DNA of 64,000 nt from NCBI GenBank assembly GCA_028583605.1, contig CM053337.1, positions 23,164,764 through 23,228,763 on the forward strand, written 5' to 3'. Shown here piece after piece: positions 1 through 11,028 of the stretch. The stretch's first letter is position 1, and each line of letters opens with the position of its first letter. The DNA comes from Dastarcus helophoroides. Its lineage: Eukaryota; Arthropoda; Insecta; Coleoptera; Bothrideridae. Made by a program: the position numbers and the translations under genes. The notes beneath the pieces are model-generated. The model saw only the letters and a program-made list of their open reading frames with translations, was not told where the DNA came from and ran no database searches.

Positions 1-192
1 TAATGATTTTAATTTTAAGAGAAGATAGAGAAAAGTGAGTATGATACGAATACGTGATTAAAATTTTTTCTTTGGGTATATTAACGCTGAAAAATAATAA
101 CTTAATGTGATATCGCGAACAGGGTGGGATATTTTGAAAAGAAATGGGTATACGTCTTATAAATGAGCTAATACTCGAAAAAAAAGGGCTAA

Positions 193-351
193 TATTCGAG
201 AGATTCCAACAAACGTTACAAACGCGTCGAGTTTTGGGAATCTATGAGGGACATAGGTAATGCCGACGGAAATTTTTTAAGCGATATGGTATTGACAAGC
301 GACGAATCATCTTCGTTCCTTCAGACGCTACAACCGTCAAATAATTCGTAA
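193..351 (+). pseudogene. possible mariner-like transposase remnant
   Basis: An open stretch of about 52 codons ending at a TAA reads like the region around the first catalytic aspartate of Tc1/mariner transposases: a KRVEFWESM block (compare the R-x-x-F-C-x-W helix of these enzymes), then LTSDESSSF, resembling the F-S-D-E-S-x-F signature. There is no start codon, no N-terminal helix-turn-helix, no later catalytic residues and no visible terminal repeats. If the reading is right it is a short dead fragment. The resemblance is short, so an accidental match is possible. Confidence 0.35.
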
Positions 352-1190
352 AAATATCCACTTGATCATTTCTATAAGTAAATTGTATCTACGAAGAAAA
401 ATTAAATGATTGAACTGTTGGGAATTTCCATCGTTGGTACATTTTTTGCTATAAACAACCTGACTATCTACAAATGGTTAAGTAATCCGGTCGTTTTAGT
501 CTTGAACATTAATCTTGTGGATGCTTCCTTACGACTTTATTTAATGTTTAGAATTCTCGCTTTACTTGTCAAACTATTTCATTGTTCTCCGCACCAGTTG
601 ATTAAAGGAAATAAAAATCGATGCAATTATTTTCTTATTAGTTTAAAGCGTATGGAAATACATAAAAAATTATTGCTTATACTTTGATTTTTCTGAAATA
701 TGTCAGGACAAATCTTGACAATTATGGTCCTTCGTTGTGCAAATGATTAGGGAACAAAAGTTCACGTAAGTAGCTATCGTAAACATAGGAAATAACACAG
801 CAAACAAGGTAATGAAGAACGAAACGCTTCCATTTTCCGGTAATTGGGCTCTAAGTAAACCATTAGCGAACCCCAACATCTAAATCAATCAATACCGCAA
901 GAATATGGTCCTGAAGGGCCATAATGCGCCCCTCCTGCAAATATAGGTGATTAATTGGGCATAATTTGGCCCTTTATTGACAAAAGCTTTCGAACGTATT
1001 AATGAAATTCGATTCTGAAGCTAGCATTGTGTGCTGTGTTTATCCAGATTTTCTCAAGTCGAAATCTACGTAGATACTTCAATGAGAATTCCCCAACGAT
1101 CAATAAATTAATTATTTAATCATGTGGCTCACTTCTACTGTTTAAATATGTAGCTAGTAATAATTCACTTCATAAACACTCATGTTTCAG
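352..1190. other. AT-rich non-coding stretch, no recognisable feature
   Basis: No convincing coding exon, RNA gene or mobile element was recognised here. The open frame of 93 codons at 406-687 has no recognisable motif and untypical composition. If the downstream terminal exons at 1191 and 2178 are real, this stretch is intron of their gene, ending in the acceptor CATGTTTCAG at 1181-1190. Confidence 0.4.
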
Positions 1191-1298
1191 GTGAAGCAAT
1201 TTGTTCCTTTAATAGAAAAGGATTTGGAAATTAGACCAAAACGACCAAGAAATAGTGAGAGCAATGAAGAAGATATTAGGAAAATAATCAGTCGTTGA
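1191..1298 (+). CDS. candidate terminal exon A of an upstream gene
   Basis: A polypyrimidine/AG acceptor (CATGTTTCAG) is followed by 35 in-frame codons and a TGA stop. The peptide begins VKQFV, contains KDLEI, is strongly charged (RPKRPRNSESNEED) and ends IRKIISR. A related short exon lies 1 kb downstream (2178-2264), opens in the same phase, also contains KDLEI and also ends KIISR. The bases after both stops remain similar (ATGCACC, GATCTCGTCCCTA). Conservation of the reading frame and of the C-terminal residues argues for coding use. The two are probably alternative last exons made by exon duplication. The rest of the gene would lie left of the window. The product is not recognised. Confidence 0.5.
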   Translation: MKQFVPLIEKDLEIRPKRPRNSESNEEDIRKIISR

Positions 1299-2177
1299 AT
1301 GCACCAGATCTCGTCCCTACGACCCATGTACATTAAGTGAATGAAAACCGTGTTTCTATGCAACAAGATTCCAGGTTCAGTCCCCAGCCAACGTGTCAGA
1401 TTTTCATGATTTAAAATTCCAATGGTGTTACCCTCGACCAACAATTACGTGCCAGTTCGGTGTGTTTGAATTTCATTAAAAAATTCAGTGCTCGAATTTC
1501 ATAATTTGTGGCGTCGTTTCAGAATCTAGTTAAAACTAGATGACGCAGCGTTAACGTAGTTGGTCTTATTTTAATCTCTGGTCTTATTAAAGGGAAAACT
1601 CGATTTTGTTTGCACATATCGGAGACTAGCACATACTAAAGTGGCTTTTCATAAGTCACCCCCACTTCCTTCTCATAATCGAGGGTTGTAAATCCTTTAA
1701 ATCTCCCCGAACGCGCCAAATCTGGGGGAGACTTTATATCAAATGCACACAGCATGTGGCTGTCTGTCGATGCCTTATCATTGTAAATTATGGTCGTGCT
1801 TTGGTAACAGACAAGACGTCTTTTTCAATTGAATACACGTTGGCTGTTGTTCCATTTTGGGCTTTAAATAGTCCGCCACTTTCTCAGTCACAGTTTAAAT
1901 ACCTGCGACGTTAAACTACTTAGGGCGTCGAGAAAGATATCCGCTTTGATTTGACATTTAAAAGCTCGTTCATTGCTTGGGAATTATGTAGACTTTTTGT
2001 GGCAGATGCAGTTGAAGAGCAGATTGTTCTATAAATAGGTGGAGATTTTCACTGGAACGTAATTGACATTCAAATACCTAAACATGAAAAACTCTGTTAA
2101 GTAACATTAAGGAAACATATATTTCTTAAGTGTTCGTTGTGACACTTTGTTTGACTATTTCGACGCATTTTTTATAG
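1299..2177. other. non-coding DNA between the two candidate terminal exons
   Basis: AT-rich sequence with no convincing exon. It would hold the 3' UTR of exon A and the intron before exon B, whose acceptor TTTTTTATAG ends at 2177. No transposon or RNA gene was recognised. Confidence 0.4.
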
Positions 2178-2264
2178 ATTGCCATCCTTAATAAACATAA
2201 GGATTTGGAGATTCCGAATGGCGACATAAGTGAAGAATATATCAAGAAAATAATCAGTCGTTGA
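2178..2264 (+). CDS. candidate terminal exon B, duplicate of exon A
   Basis: After a T-rich acceptor ending in ATAG come 28 codons and a TGA. The peptide starts IAILNKH, contains KDLEI, continues PNGDISEEY and ends IKKIISR. It aligns with the exon at 1191-1298 over KDLEI and the KIISR C-terminus, but is shorter in the middle. Both exons open in phase 0, so one upstream donor could splice to either, giving two isoforms that differ in the last 28-35 residues. The nucleotide match continues past the stop into the presumed 3' UTR. The function is unknown. One copy could also be a decaying duplicate. Confidence 0.5.
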   Translation: MAILNKHKDLEIPNGDISEEYIKKIISR

Positions 2265-4440
2265 ATGCACCTGATCTCGTCCCTATCCATATACCTTGTT
2301 TATTACATGAATTAAAAACAAACTGAAACAACTTTTAATTGTAAAAGAAAACAATTTAATCCAAATTCAATTTAAGTTTATTTGTTGTATTATTATTTAT
2401 TATATTATACTCATTTTATGTTTTAAAACTATAGCAAAATTTAGTTCGGAATCTAACACATTATGCAACTGATCAGAAAAAATACAGATCAGATTGATTG
2501 AGCTTTACAAAAAGATAACTGATAATGTAATGATTTTATTTTAAAAAATTGTGAACTTCTGCTTAAAGAGATTCAAAAAAATGCACACGAACTACCGCGC
2601 CACTGGTCTGTTTGGAGCACCTATGATAAGACCGCTTGATCTAGAGGGGTTGAAATGCTCGAGAGAGAAGGCCGCAAGGGTCCGGGACAACTGTCAATGA
2701 ATGAGCGTACAGCTGTTTACTTATACCCCTCGAGCGCGTGCTGAGTACAATAAGTCTTCGTTTTTCAACAAATTCACAAAGCTTTACGTAAAAGTACACC
2801 AGATTCCGACCCATTTTTAATTCAAATTAGAAATTTTTTACCTGTAGCGACAGATGTTGCAAAACCATGTAAAAGATTGACAAGGAAAGTATCTTGTGTT
2901 CAATTGAAAAAAGCATAATGTGAAAATTCATGTAAGAAATTGTAGCGAATTAGGGTTTAGGTGTTTTTTTGAAGATATGGGTGTCTTTTTGAAGAAGTGA
3001 GTGTCCTTTTGAAGACATATCAATTCAGTGGAGAATTGAGCTCCTCTTTCCCAGTAACAGAATAAATTCGAAGATTGTAAGTAATTAATGAATGATGCCA
3101 CAAATACGCCTCTAAACGTATGTGGCAGAGCCAATGATCTTTTGATTAATGTCGTTTTTAGCTTTGTTAAATTTAGACTGATGGACATTTTGTACCATAC
3201 CACAAGTGAATTATTGGAATAATTACCGACAACTTTTGAAAGCGAGCGGTTTTCTGCTGCTGTAAACCACTTTGATCTAAATTTAAAATCATTGGCTTCG
3301 TAATTTGAAAACGTGAGTATGATAAAATGCTAATTTGGGCGACAATTTCTTACTACAACAGAACCCCTCTATAACGATGACCGTTATAACAAGAAACCAT
3401 GACCCTATAACTAATAGTAATAGTATCATTATCATGGGAAGAAATAGCGAGTGAATTTCTTAAGTACTCTTGTTTGCTTATTGTTTATATTTAAACAGGG
3501 CGAACATTTTTTATAACGAGCATTTTTCTGGTATCTTGCGTTCTTGTTTTAACCGAGAATAACCATAATAATAACCATAACCAGAAGGTGCTATCTTATC
3601 GATATGCAACCTGAAAGGCCAAAGCACTGTAGATTATATTTTTATTTGAAAATACGTTATACAACTAAAATGAAAAAAATTGTATGTACGTTATACAGGT
3701 CGAAATATTGTGATAGCAATTCCCGTAAAAATTTATGATCAGTGATCATAGTTACAAAAAAAAATGACTCGATCATAAAGCAGGTACTGATTCAATAAAG
3801 ATTTTTTTTTACATAGAATAAATCTGCTTTGGAGAAATACCACTTCATCCATAAAGGCTTAAAATAGAGGCAGTAAACCAGATATAAAACTAGAGAACTT
3901 GCAGGTGTAAAGGTACAGACTAAACAACTTTGAACTAACAAATAGTAGACCATAAAAAGAGGGCGATTCCCTCCAACTTTCTGTTTTATTGCGAATTTAT
4001 TAGTTTACCTTTTCCGAGGTATATCGATCCCTTATTTAGCTTTATTTACGTTTGGTGTCCAATAAATCCCAAAGCTTAGAAATTATGCCTGCTATATGCG
4101 TCTGGTTCTCGGCTATAAGTAGCGAGACGTCTGCGAAACGATGAAAACACATGCCAACACGGAAGTCTGAATCGAAATGCCGTTGTAATGAACCCTTTAA
4201 CAACCGTATTAGTTTGCGGTCGGAACAATATGCCATATGTCACCCCTTTGGTGAATTAATTAATATGAAAATTAGTGTTACCCTCGAACGTGTCAATAAC
4301 TCATAAATTAGGTGTAATTGAAGGTACTCGTGGAACGAACACCTATTATTTTTGAATAATTGAATTTTCGAGGAAGCTGCCTCGATTCCTTATTATATTA
4401 TAAAGATAGCTTCAGGTGAAATTTTGAAAAAGTAATTTTT
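2265..4440. other. intergenic AT-rich DNA
   Basis: No gene is evident. Two weak leads: CAGAACCCCTCTATAACGA at about 3359 resembles the ends of pogo/Tigger-type short elements. On the minus strand at 4042-4236 a short frame contains RFADVSLLIAENQ, loosely like the FADD box of non-LTR reverse transcriptases with one aspartate missing. Neither is strong enough to annotate on its own. Confidence 0.35.
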
Positions 4441-7400
4441 CTTCTATTCTATTCTCCCTGTTTCCTTCCCGTCTCTTCCTTTGACCTTTATTTTCCTTCT
4501 TCTCTTCTCTTCCCTCCGCTTATCTTTTCTTCTCTTCTTGTCTGTTCTCTTCTCTTCCTTTTTCCTCTTTTCTTACTTTTTGTTCTCTTCCTCTTCTCTT
4601 TCTCTTCTCTTTTCTTCCCTTCTAATCTATTTTCTTCCTCTTTGCTTTTTTGGTCTCTTCCTCTTCTCTTTCTCTTCTCGTTTCTTCCCTTCTAATCTAT
4701 TTTCTTCCTCTTTACTCTTTTGGTCTCTTCTCTTCAAATCTCTTATTTTCTATTCCCCTTCTCTTCCTCTTTTTTCTCCCTCTTCTAGTCTCTCCCCTTC
4801 TCCCTTCTTTTCTCTTGCTGTTCCTCATCTGGTATCTTCTCTTTTAGTATTTCCTCTTCTCTTTCTCTTAAATTGCTCTTCTCTTCCCTCTTCTCTTTCC
4901 CTTTTCTTTATCTTCTTCTCCTCTTCTCTTCTAATCTCTTTTCTTTCCCGTCTTTTCCTCTTGTTTTCATATTCTTTTCTTCCTCTTTTCTTTTGTTCCT
5001 CTTCATTTTCTCTTCCTTTTATCTTTCTCTTCTCTTCCTCTTCTATTATTCTTCTCTTCTAGTCTCTTCCCTTCTTTTCTCCTCTCCTGTCTTAAATTTC
5101 TCTTCTCTTCTAGTCTTTTCCCTTCTTTTCTCGTCTCCTCCCTTATATTTCTCCTATCTTCCACTTCTCTTTATCTTCTTCTCTTTTCTCCCTCTTTCCT
5201 TCCTCTCTCTTCTCTTTTAGTCTCTTCCCTTCTTCTCCCTTCTTTTCTTTTACTTCTCTTCTAATATCTTCTCTTCTAGTCTCTTTCCTTCTTTTCCCTT
5301 TCCTTCCTCTTAGCTTGCATTTCTCTTCTTCTTCTTCTTTTCTTCCTCTTCTCCCTTTTTCCTTTTCTCCTCCTCTCTTCATCCTATCCTCTTCCTCTCC
5401 TCTTTCTCTTCTGCTTCTTCTTCTTCTTCTTCTTCTTCTATTCTTTTCCTCCCATATTCCCCTTCTCTTCCTCTGATCTTTTTGTTTTCTTCCAGTCTCA
5501 TCTCTTCTCTTCTTCTCTCTTTTCTTATATTTCTTTTGTCTTCCACTCCTCTTCACCTTCTTCTCTTCTGTTCCTCTTTTCTCCCAGTCTCTTTTCTTTC
5601 TCTTCTCTCCCTCTTCTGTTCTAGTGTCTTTCCTGCTTCTCCCTTCTTTTCTCTTGCTCTTCCTCTTCTCTTCTTTCCTCTTCCTTTTCTCTTCCTTTTC
5701 TCTTCCTCTTCTCTTCCTCTTATCTTCTTATCCTCTTCCTCTTCTCTTTCTCTGCTTCTTCTTCCAGTCTTTTCCCCTTCTCTTCCTCTCCTATTCTCAT
5801 TTTCTTCCTCTGCTCTTTTTCTTTTCTTCTAGTCTCTTCTTTTCTTCTCTCCTTTCTTATAATTTTTTTGTCTTCCACTTCTCTTCATCTTCTTTTCTTC
5901 CCTTTCTCTTCCTTTGCCCTTTCTCTCCTCTTACTCTTTCTTTCAGTTTCTTCCTCTTCTCTCTCTCTCTCTTCTGTCCTAGTCTCCTCCCTTCTTTTCT
6001 CTTACTTTTCCTCTTTTCTTTGGTATCTTCTCTTCTAGTTTCTTCCCTTCTTTTCTCTTCTCTTCTTCTTATATTGCTCTTCTCCTCCTCTTCTCATTAT
6101 TTTCTTCTCTTTTCTTCTTTCTCTTCTCTTCTTTCTCCTCTCTTCCACTTCTCTTTTCTTTCTCTTCCTTTTATTTTCCTATTATTTTATATTCTTTTCC
6201 TCTTCTCTTCCTCTTCTCTTCCAGTCTCTTTCCATTTTTTCTCCTCTCCTCTCAAATTTTTCTTTTTTTCCACCTCTCGTCATCTTCTCTTCTCTTCCTC
6301 TTTTCTTCCGCTTTATTTTCCCTTCCTCTTTCCTTCCGGTCTCTTCTCTTTTAGTGTCTTCCCTTCTTCTCCCTTTTTTTCTCTTGCTCTTCCTCTTCTC
6401 TTCTGGTATCTTCTGTTCTAATCTCTTTCCTTCTTTTATCTTCCCTTCCTCTTATCTTGCTCTTCTCTCTATCTTTTTCTCTTGTTTTCTTCTCTTTCTA
6501 TTCGTCTTCTTCTCTTCTTTTTCTCTTCTCTTCCTCTCGTATTTCCCTTCTCTTCCTCTGCTCTTCCCCTTCTCTTCCTCTGCTCTTCTTTTCTTCTAGG
6601 CTCATCTCTTCTTTTCTTCCTTCCTTTCTTATATTTCTTTTGTTATTCACTACTCTTCATCTTCTTCCCCTCTCTGCCTCTTTTCTTTCAGCCTCTTTTC
6701 TTTTAGCCTCTTCTCTTCCTATGTTCTGACTCTTCTTTTCCTTTTCTCTCCCTCTTCTGTTCTAGTCTGTTCTCTTTTTCTCCCTTCTTTTCTCTTGCTC
6801 TTCCTCTTCTCTTCTGGTATCTTCTGTTATAGTCTCTTCTCCTTTTTCTTTTCTCTTTCTCTTATCTTGCTCTTCCCCCTGTTTTTACCTTCTTCTCTTT
6901 TCTTCTTTTCTTTTTCTTCTCTTCCTTTTCTTTTATTCTTATCTTCCTATCATCTACCTCTTCTCTTTTTCTTCTTCTCTTCTTTTTCTCTTTGCTTCCT
7001 CTCCTATTCTCCATCTCTTCCTCTGCTCTTCTTCTTTTGTTCCGGTTTCATCTTTTCTTTTCTTCTCTCCTTTCTTATATTTCTCTTGTTTTTCACATTT
7101 CTTCATCTTTTCTTCCTCTTTTCTTTCAGTCTCTTCTCTTTTAGTCTCTTCTCTTCGTATTCTCTTTCTCTTCACTTCCTTTTCTCTCCGTCTTCTGTTC
7201 TAGTCTCTTCCCTTTTTCTCCCTTCTTTTCTCTTGCTCTTCCTCTTCTCTTCTGGTATCTTCTGTTATAGTCTCTTCCCTTTTTTCTTTTCTCTTCCTCT
7301 TATTTTGCTCTTCCTCCTGCCTTTATCTTCTCTTTTCTTCTTTTGTTTTTCTTCTCTTCCTTTTCTCTTATTCTTATCTTCCTATCATCTGCTTGTCCTC

Positions 7401-8640
7401 TTTGTCTTCTTCTTCTTCTTCTCTTATTTTTCTCTTCGCTCCCTCTCCTATTCCCCATCTCTTCCTATGCTCTTCTTCTTTTGTCTGGTCTCATATTTTC
7501 TTTTTTTCTTCTCTCCTTTCTTATATTTCTCTTGTCTTTCACTTTTCTTCATCTTCTTTTCTTCTTATTCTCTTCTTTTTCTCTTTCTCTTCTTTTCGTC
7601 TTTTCTTCCAGTCTCTTCTTTTTCTCTTTCTCTTCTTTTCGTCTTTTCTTCCAGTCTCTTCTCTTTTAGTCTCTTCCCTTCCTTTTCTCTTCCTATTCTC
7701 TTCTCTTCTGGTTTCTTCTCTTCTAGTCTCTTCCCTTCTTTTCTCTTCTCTTCCTCTTATCTTGCTCTTCTCTTTATCTTCTTCTCTTCTTCCTCTTCTC
7801 TTCTTTTCTTCCTTTACTCTTTCTATGTTATTCCCCTTCTCTTCTTCTTTTCTCTTCTTTTTTCTTCTTCTCTTCTCTTCCTATCCTCTTCCACTTCCCG
7901 TTCTCTTCCTATCCTCTTCCTTTTCTCTTTCTCTTCTTCTTCTCTCCTTTTTCTCTTCTTCTTCTCTCCTTTTTCTCTCCTCTACCTCTTCTATTTCCTT
8001 TCTTTTCCTCTGCTCTTCTTCTTTTCTTCTAGTCTTATCTCTTCTTTTCTTCTCTCCTTTCTTATATTTTTCTTGTTTTCCATTTCTCGTCATTTTCTTC
8101 TCTCTCCTCTTCCTTCTCTCTTCTCTTCCTCTTTTCATTTTCTTCTCTTCCTTTTCTTTAACTCTTCTCTTCCTGTTGTTTCCAGTCTCTTCCCTTATCT
8201 TCTCTTATTCTTCTCTTCATCTTGTTCTCTTTCTCTTCTCTTCTAGTCTTTTCTCTTTCCGCCCCTTCACTTCTCTTTTCTTCTCTTCTCTTCTCTTCTT
8301 TTCTCTAATCCCTTCAACCTTTTGGAAATCCATTTTCTTCTTCTTTTCGTTAATTTGTTTTTCAAAACTCCTTATTCTTCCTATTCTTTCCCTCTTCTCT
8401 TCCTGTTCCGTTCCTCTTCTCTTTTTTTTTCTCCCTTTTCTCTTATCTTCCTCTTTTATTCCAGTCTCTTCTCTTTTAGTCTCTTCCCTTATCTTCTCTT
8501 ATTCTTCTCTTATGCTTCGCTACTTATTCTCTTCTAGTATTTTCTCTTCCCGTTCCTCATCTTCCCTTCTCCTATCTTCTCTTCGCTTCTTTTCTCTAAT
8601 CCCCTCTCTTTCGAAATAGATTTTCTTCTTTTCTCCCGTC
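4441..8640. repeat. 4.2-kb polypyrimidine (TTCTC-type) simple-sequence tract
   Basis: The + strand is almost purely C and T for over 4 kb, built from variants of TCTTCTCTTCC and TTTTCTTC. Larger near-copies recur, for example the blocks around 6790-6900 and 7230-7340 and the doubled stretch near 7600-7660. Because TAA, TAG and TGA need purines, long frames rich in Ser, Leu and Phe run through it on both strands. They have no start context, motifs or splice structure and are not genes. Such tracts can form triplex H-DNA. Confidence 0.9.
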
Positions 8641-8714
8641 TTCAAATTGTTTTTCCAAACTCCTGTTATTCTCACAATTTTGATTTGTCTTGTCTCGAAA
8701 TTTCGTTTTTTTTC

Positions 8715-8935
8715 TCAAAAGAGGAAAGAAGCGAAGTGAAAAGAAGGGCAGGAGGGGAATAATATAATGAGGAGGAGAAGAGAAGAATATGAGGAGGAGG
8801 GGAAGAGAAGAAGAGGAAGAGAAAAGAAGAATAAAAAGCGAAGAGGAAAAGAAAAAAAGAATAGAAGAAGAGGAAATTAAAATAAAAGGAGAGAAGAGAG
8901 GTAGGAGAAAAAGAAGAGAGTTAAAAGAGAAAGAT
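8715..8935. repeat. polypurine tract facing the polypyrimidine tract
   Basis: About 220 bases of nearly pure A/G sequence (units such as GAGGAGGAGAAGAGAAG) follow 75 bases after the 4-kb pyrimidine tract. The two are complementary in composition, so the purine tract could fold back on the pyrimidine tract as an inverted repeat. Confidence 0.75.
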
Positions 8936-11028
8936 CTGGAAAATTCGACGTTTTTCTCAAAATGTAATGCTCAAACTGGGAAGTTTAAATTATTCAGTTT
9001 CTGTTACGATTCTCGGAAATAATTTTCCATCTATATTTGCATATTTTTCGCCTACGCAAGTTCAGTTGGAATAGTAAAAGAGTAATAATGATTTCTTTTA
9101 TTATTCCCAGAGACTAATTATTCCTTTCTTATTATATCGTATTCTCTGTTTGAAACGTAACTACTCCATTTTTCAAACGCTATACATTTTAAGGATTCCC
9201 ACCTTCAAGGATGCATATCAAATTTCCAGCAGGGATTTGGATTTCTTTTAGGAAATTTCTTGAATATAAATTTAAGGGCCCAATGCTAACCATCTAAGCA
9301 AGAATAAGTTCATGTTGCGTTCTTGCAATCTTCCTCATCGGAAGTGATTCATGTCGCCTTCCAATCAAAATGATAAAAAACCAAATCGTCAACAGTCAAG
9401 GCGCTTTTGTAATTAGAAAACGCAAACAATGGATCGCCTTACAAAGCCGCTCGAACGGCAAAACAATCCCCCTTGTATCGTGGTAAAATCGTAAAATATG
9501 GGAACAGGAAGTGCCCGTTTAAATTCACAGGCTTGTAAATTGAATTGATTCCATTGGGTTAATGTTTAGGTGGATGTCCGCACTTCCCTTCCACCTGGGT
9601 AGTAAGTATCAGAATTCAAACGATTGGGTTAAAATTGGTCAATTAATTGAAAACTGCAACCGGTTTCACTGTCAATGACCCATTATTTCATCCGCAATTA
9701 ACTCAGTATGGTATTATTTATTGTATTAATTGGTTAAGTGCTGTTTTTCAAAGCTGCATTGTTACAGAAAAATAAACTAGCGTGGCGGTAGAAATGACCT
9801 TTAAAATAAATTTTATAAATACAAATAATTATGGTTATAAAATTATATTTAATGATATTTAGATTAGGTCTTTCAGTTGCACAGATATATCAGGTGACTT
9901 TCACACTGCAGTTATTTTAAATTTATATTTATTGATTGACTAAATTTAATCTTGCGTCTAAAGTAAAAGAACCAATAAATAGAAGTAGTTAAGAATCTAT
10001 TTTAGCTCCCTGCATTTCAAAACAAAATTACTCTATTGATATATCAACAACCAGAAGCAATAAGTTTTGGCTCGTAACATTGTAAATTGGCGTTAAATTT
10101 TGTTTCCTCATTTCAATCAGTCAGCTGTGCGAATTCGATAATTAAATTGTTAGTTTAGGTGCGAAATTTCAGCCTTCGCAATTAAACTATTGATAGATAA
10201 CTAATACAACATAAATCACGTTTTTCAAACTTGGGCGAAATTAAAATTGAGCGACGACAAAAATTCGCTTGGAGTTTATGACTTTCAGACGGCTGGTGTT
10301 ATTTTTGCACATCCGCCTAAGAAATATGTAGGAATTTCCTTTGAAGCCAAGGAGGAATTGGGGCACCTTTTTATATTTTTACTTTTTTCACTTTAAAATC
10401 TATTTCTATGGTAGATATTTCTGTTTATTTTTGAATAAGAATCACAAGTTCAGCTATTTTCAGAATGGATAAGGTGTTCTAACAATTATTAGAACACCTT
10501 AATCGACTGAAACTTAAATAAATGGGTTACTAGCCTTTAAACTGTTAAGACTGTTTTCGTAATATTGTACTTATCTACTTCTAGATTAGGTCAAGAATGT
10601 TATTTTTCATTAAAAAAAAACACAGAAAAAAACAACTGTTTGGTATCATTATAATCATTATCGCTTTGGAGTAAAACAAATGGCAAGTAATAATTGATAA
10701 AACATATATTGTGAAAGTCGAACTCAAACTGTCTAAACTCGATTGTGTGCTAGATGTAAATGAAATATGATAAATATTATTCGAATAACTGAAATAAACG
10801 ATTGTTTTGTTTCGATTACTTAACAAACCAAATTGTATTGTCCACCTCGATTAATTATAAATTAATCGTATTTGATGGCAGTACGAGTTTTTTTTGGAAA
10901 TTAGATTTTTAATGATAATATTTAGACTTTCTTTCCGAAATTTTAACTTCTAATTCAACATTTTTTACTTATTTCTCGAATTTAAAACATACTGACTTCG
11001 ACTTTTGGCTTTAATACTTTCGATGTTT
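8936..11028. other. intergenic AT-rich DNA without recognised genes
   Basis: More complex sequence than its neighbours, but no exon, RNA gene or mobile element was recognised. A small perfect inverted repeat, AAGGTGTTCTAA / TTAGAACACCTT, at about 10470-10500 could form a 12-bp hairpin. Confidence 0.45.

Noticed and set aside
4042..4236. Minus-strand frame with RFADVSLLIAENQ resembling a reverse-transcriptase FADD box
   Set aside because: Only one short motif with an aspartate missing and no flanking support; mentioned only as a lead.
4481..8619. Many open frames of 60-480 codons, Ser/Leu/Phe-rich on + and Arg/Glu/Lys-rich on -
   Set aside because: C/T-only sequence contains almost no stop codons. 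The frames overlap on all phases, have no domain, splice structure or start context, and follow the simple repeat.
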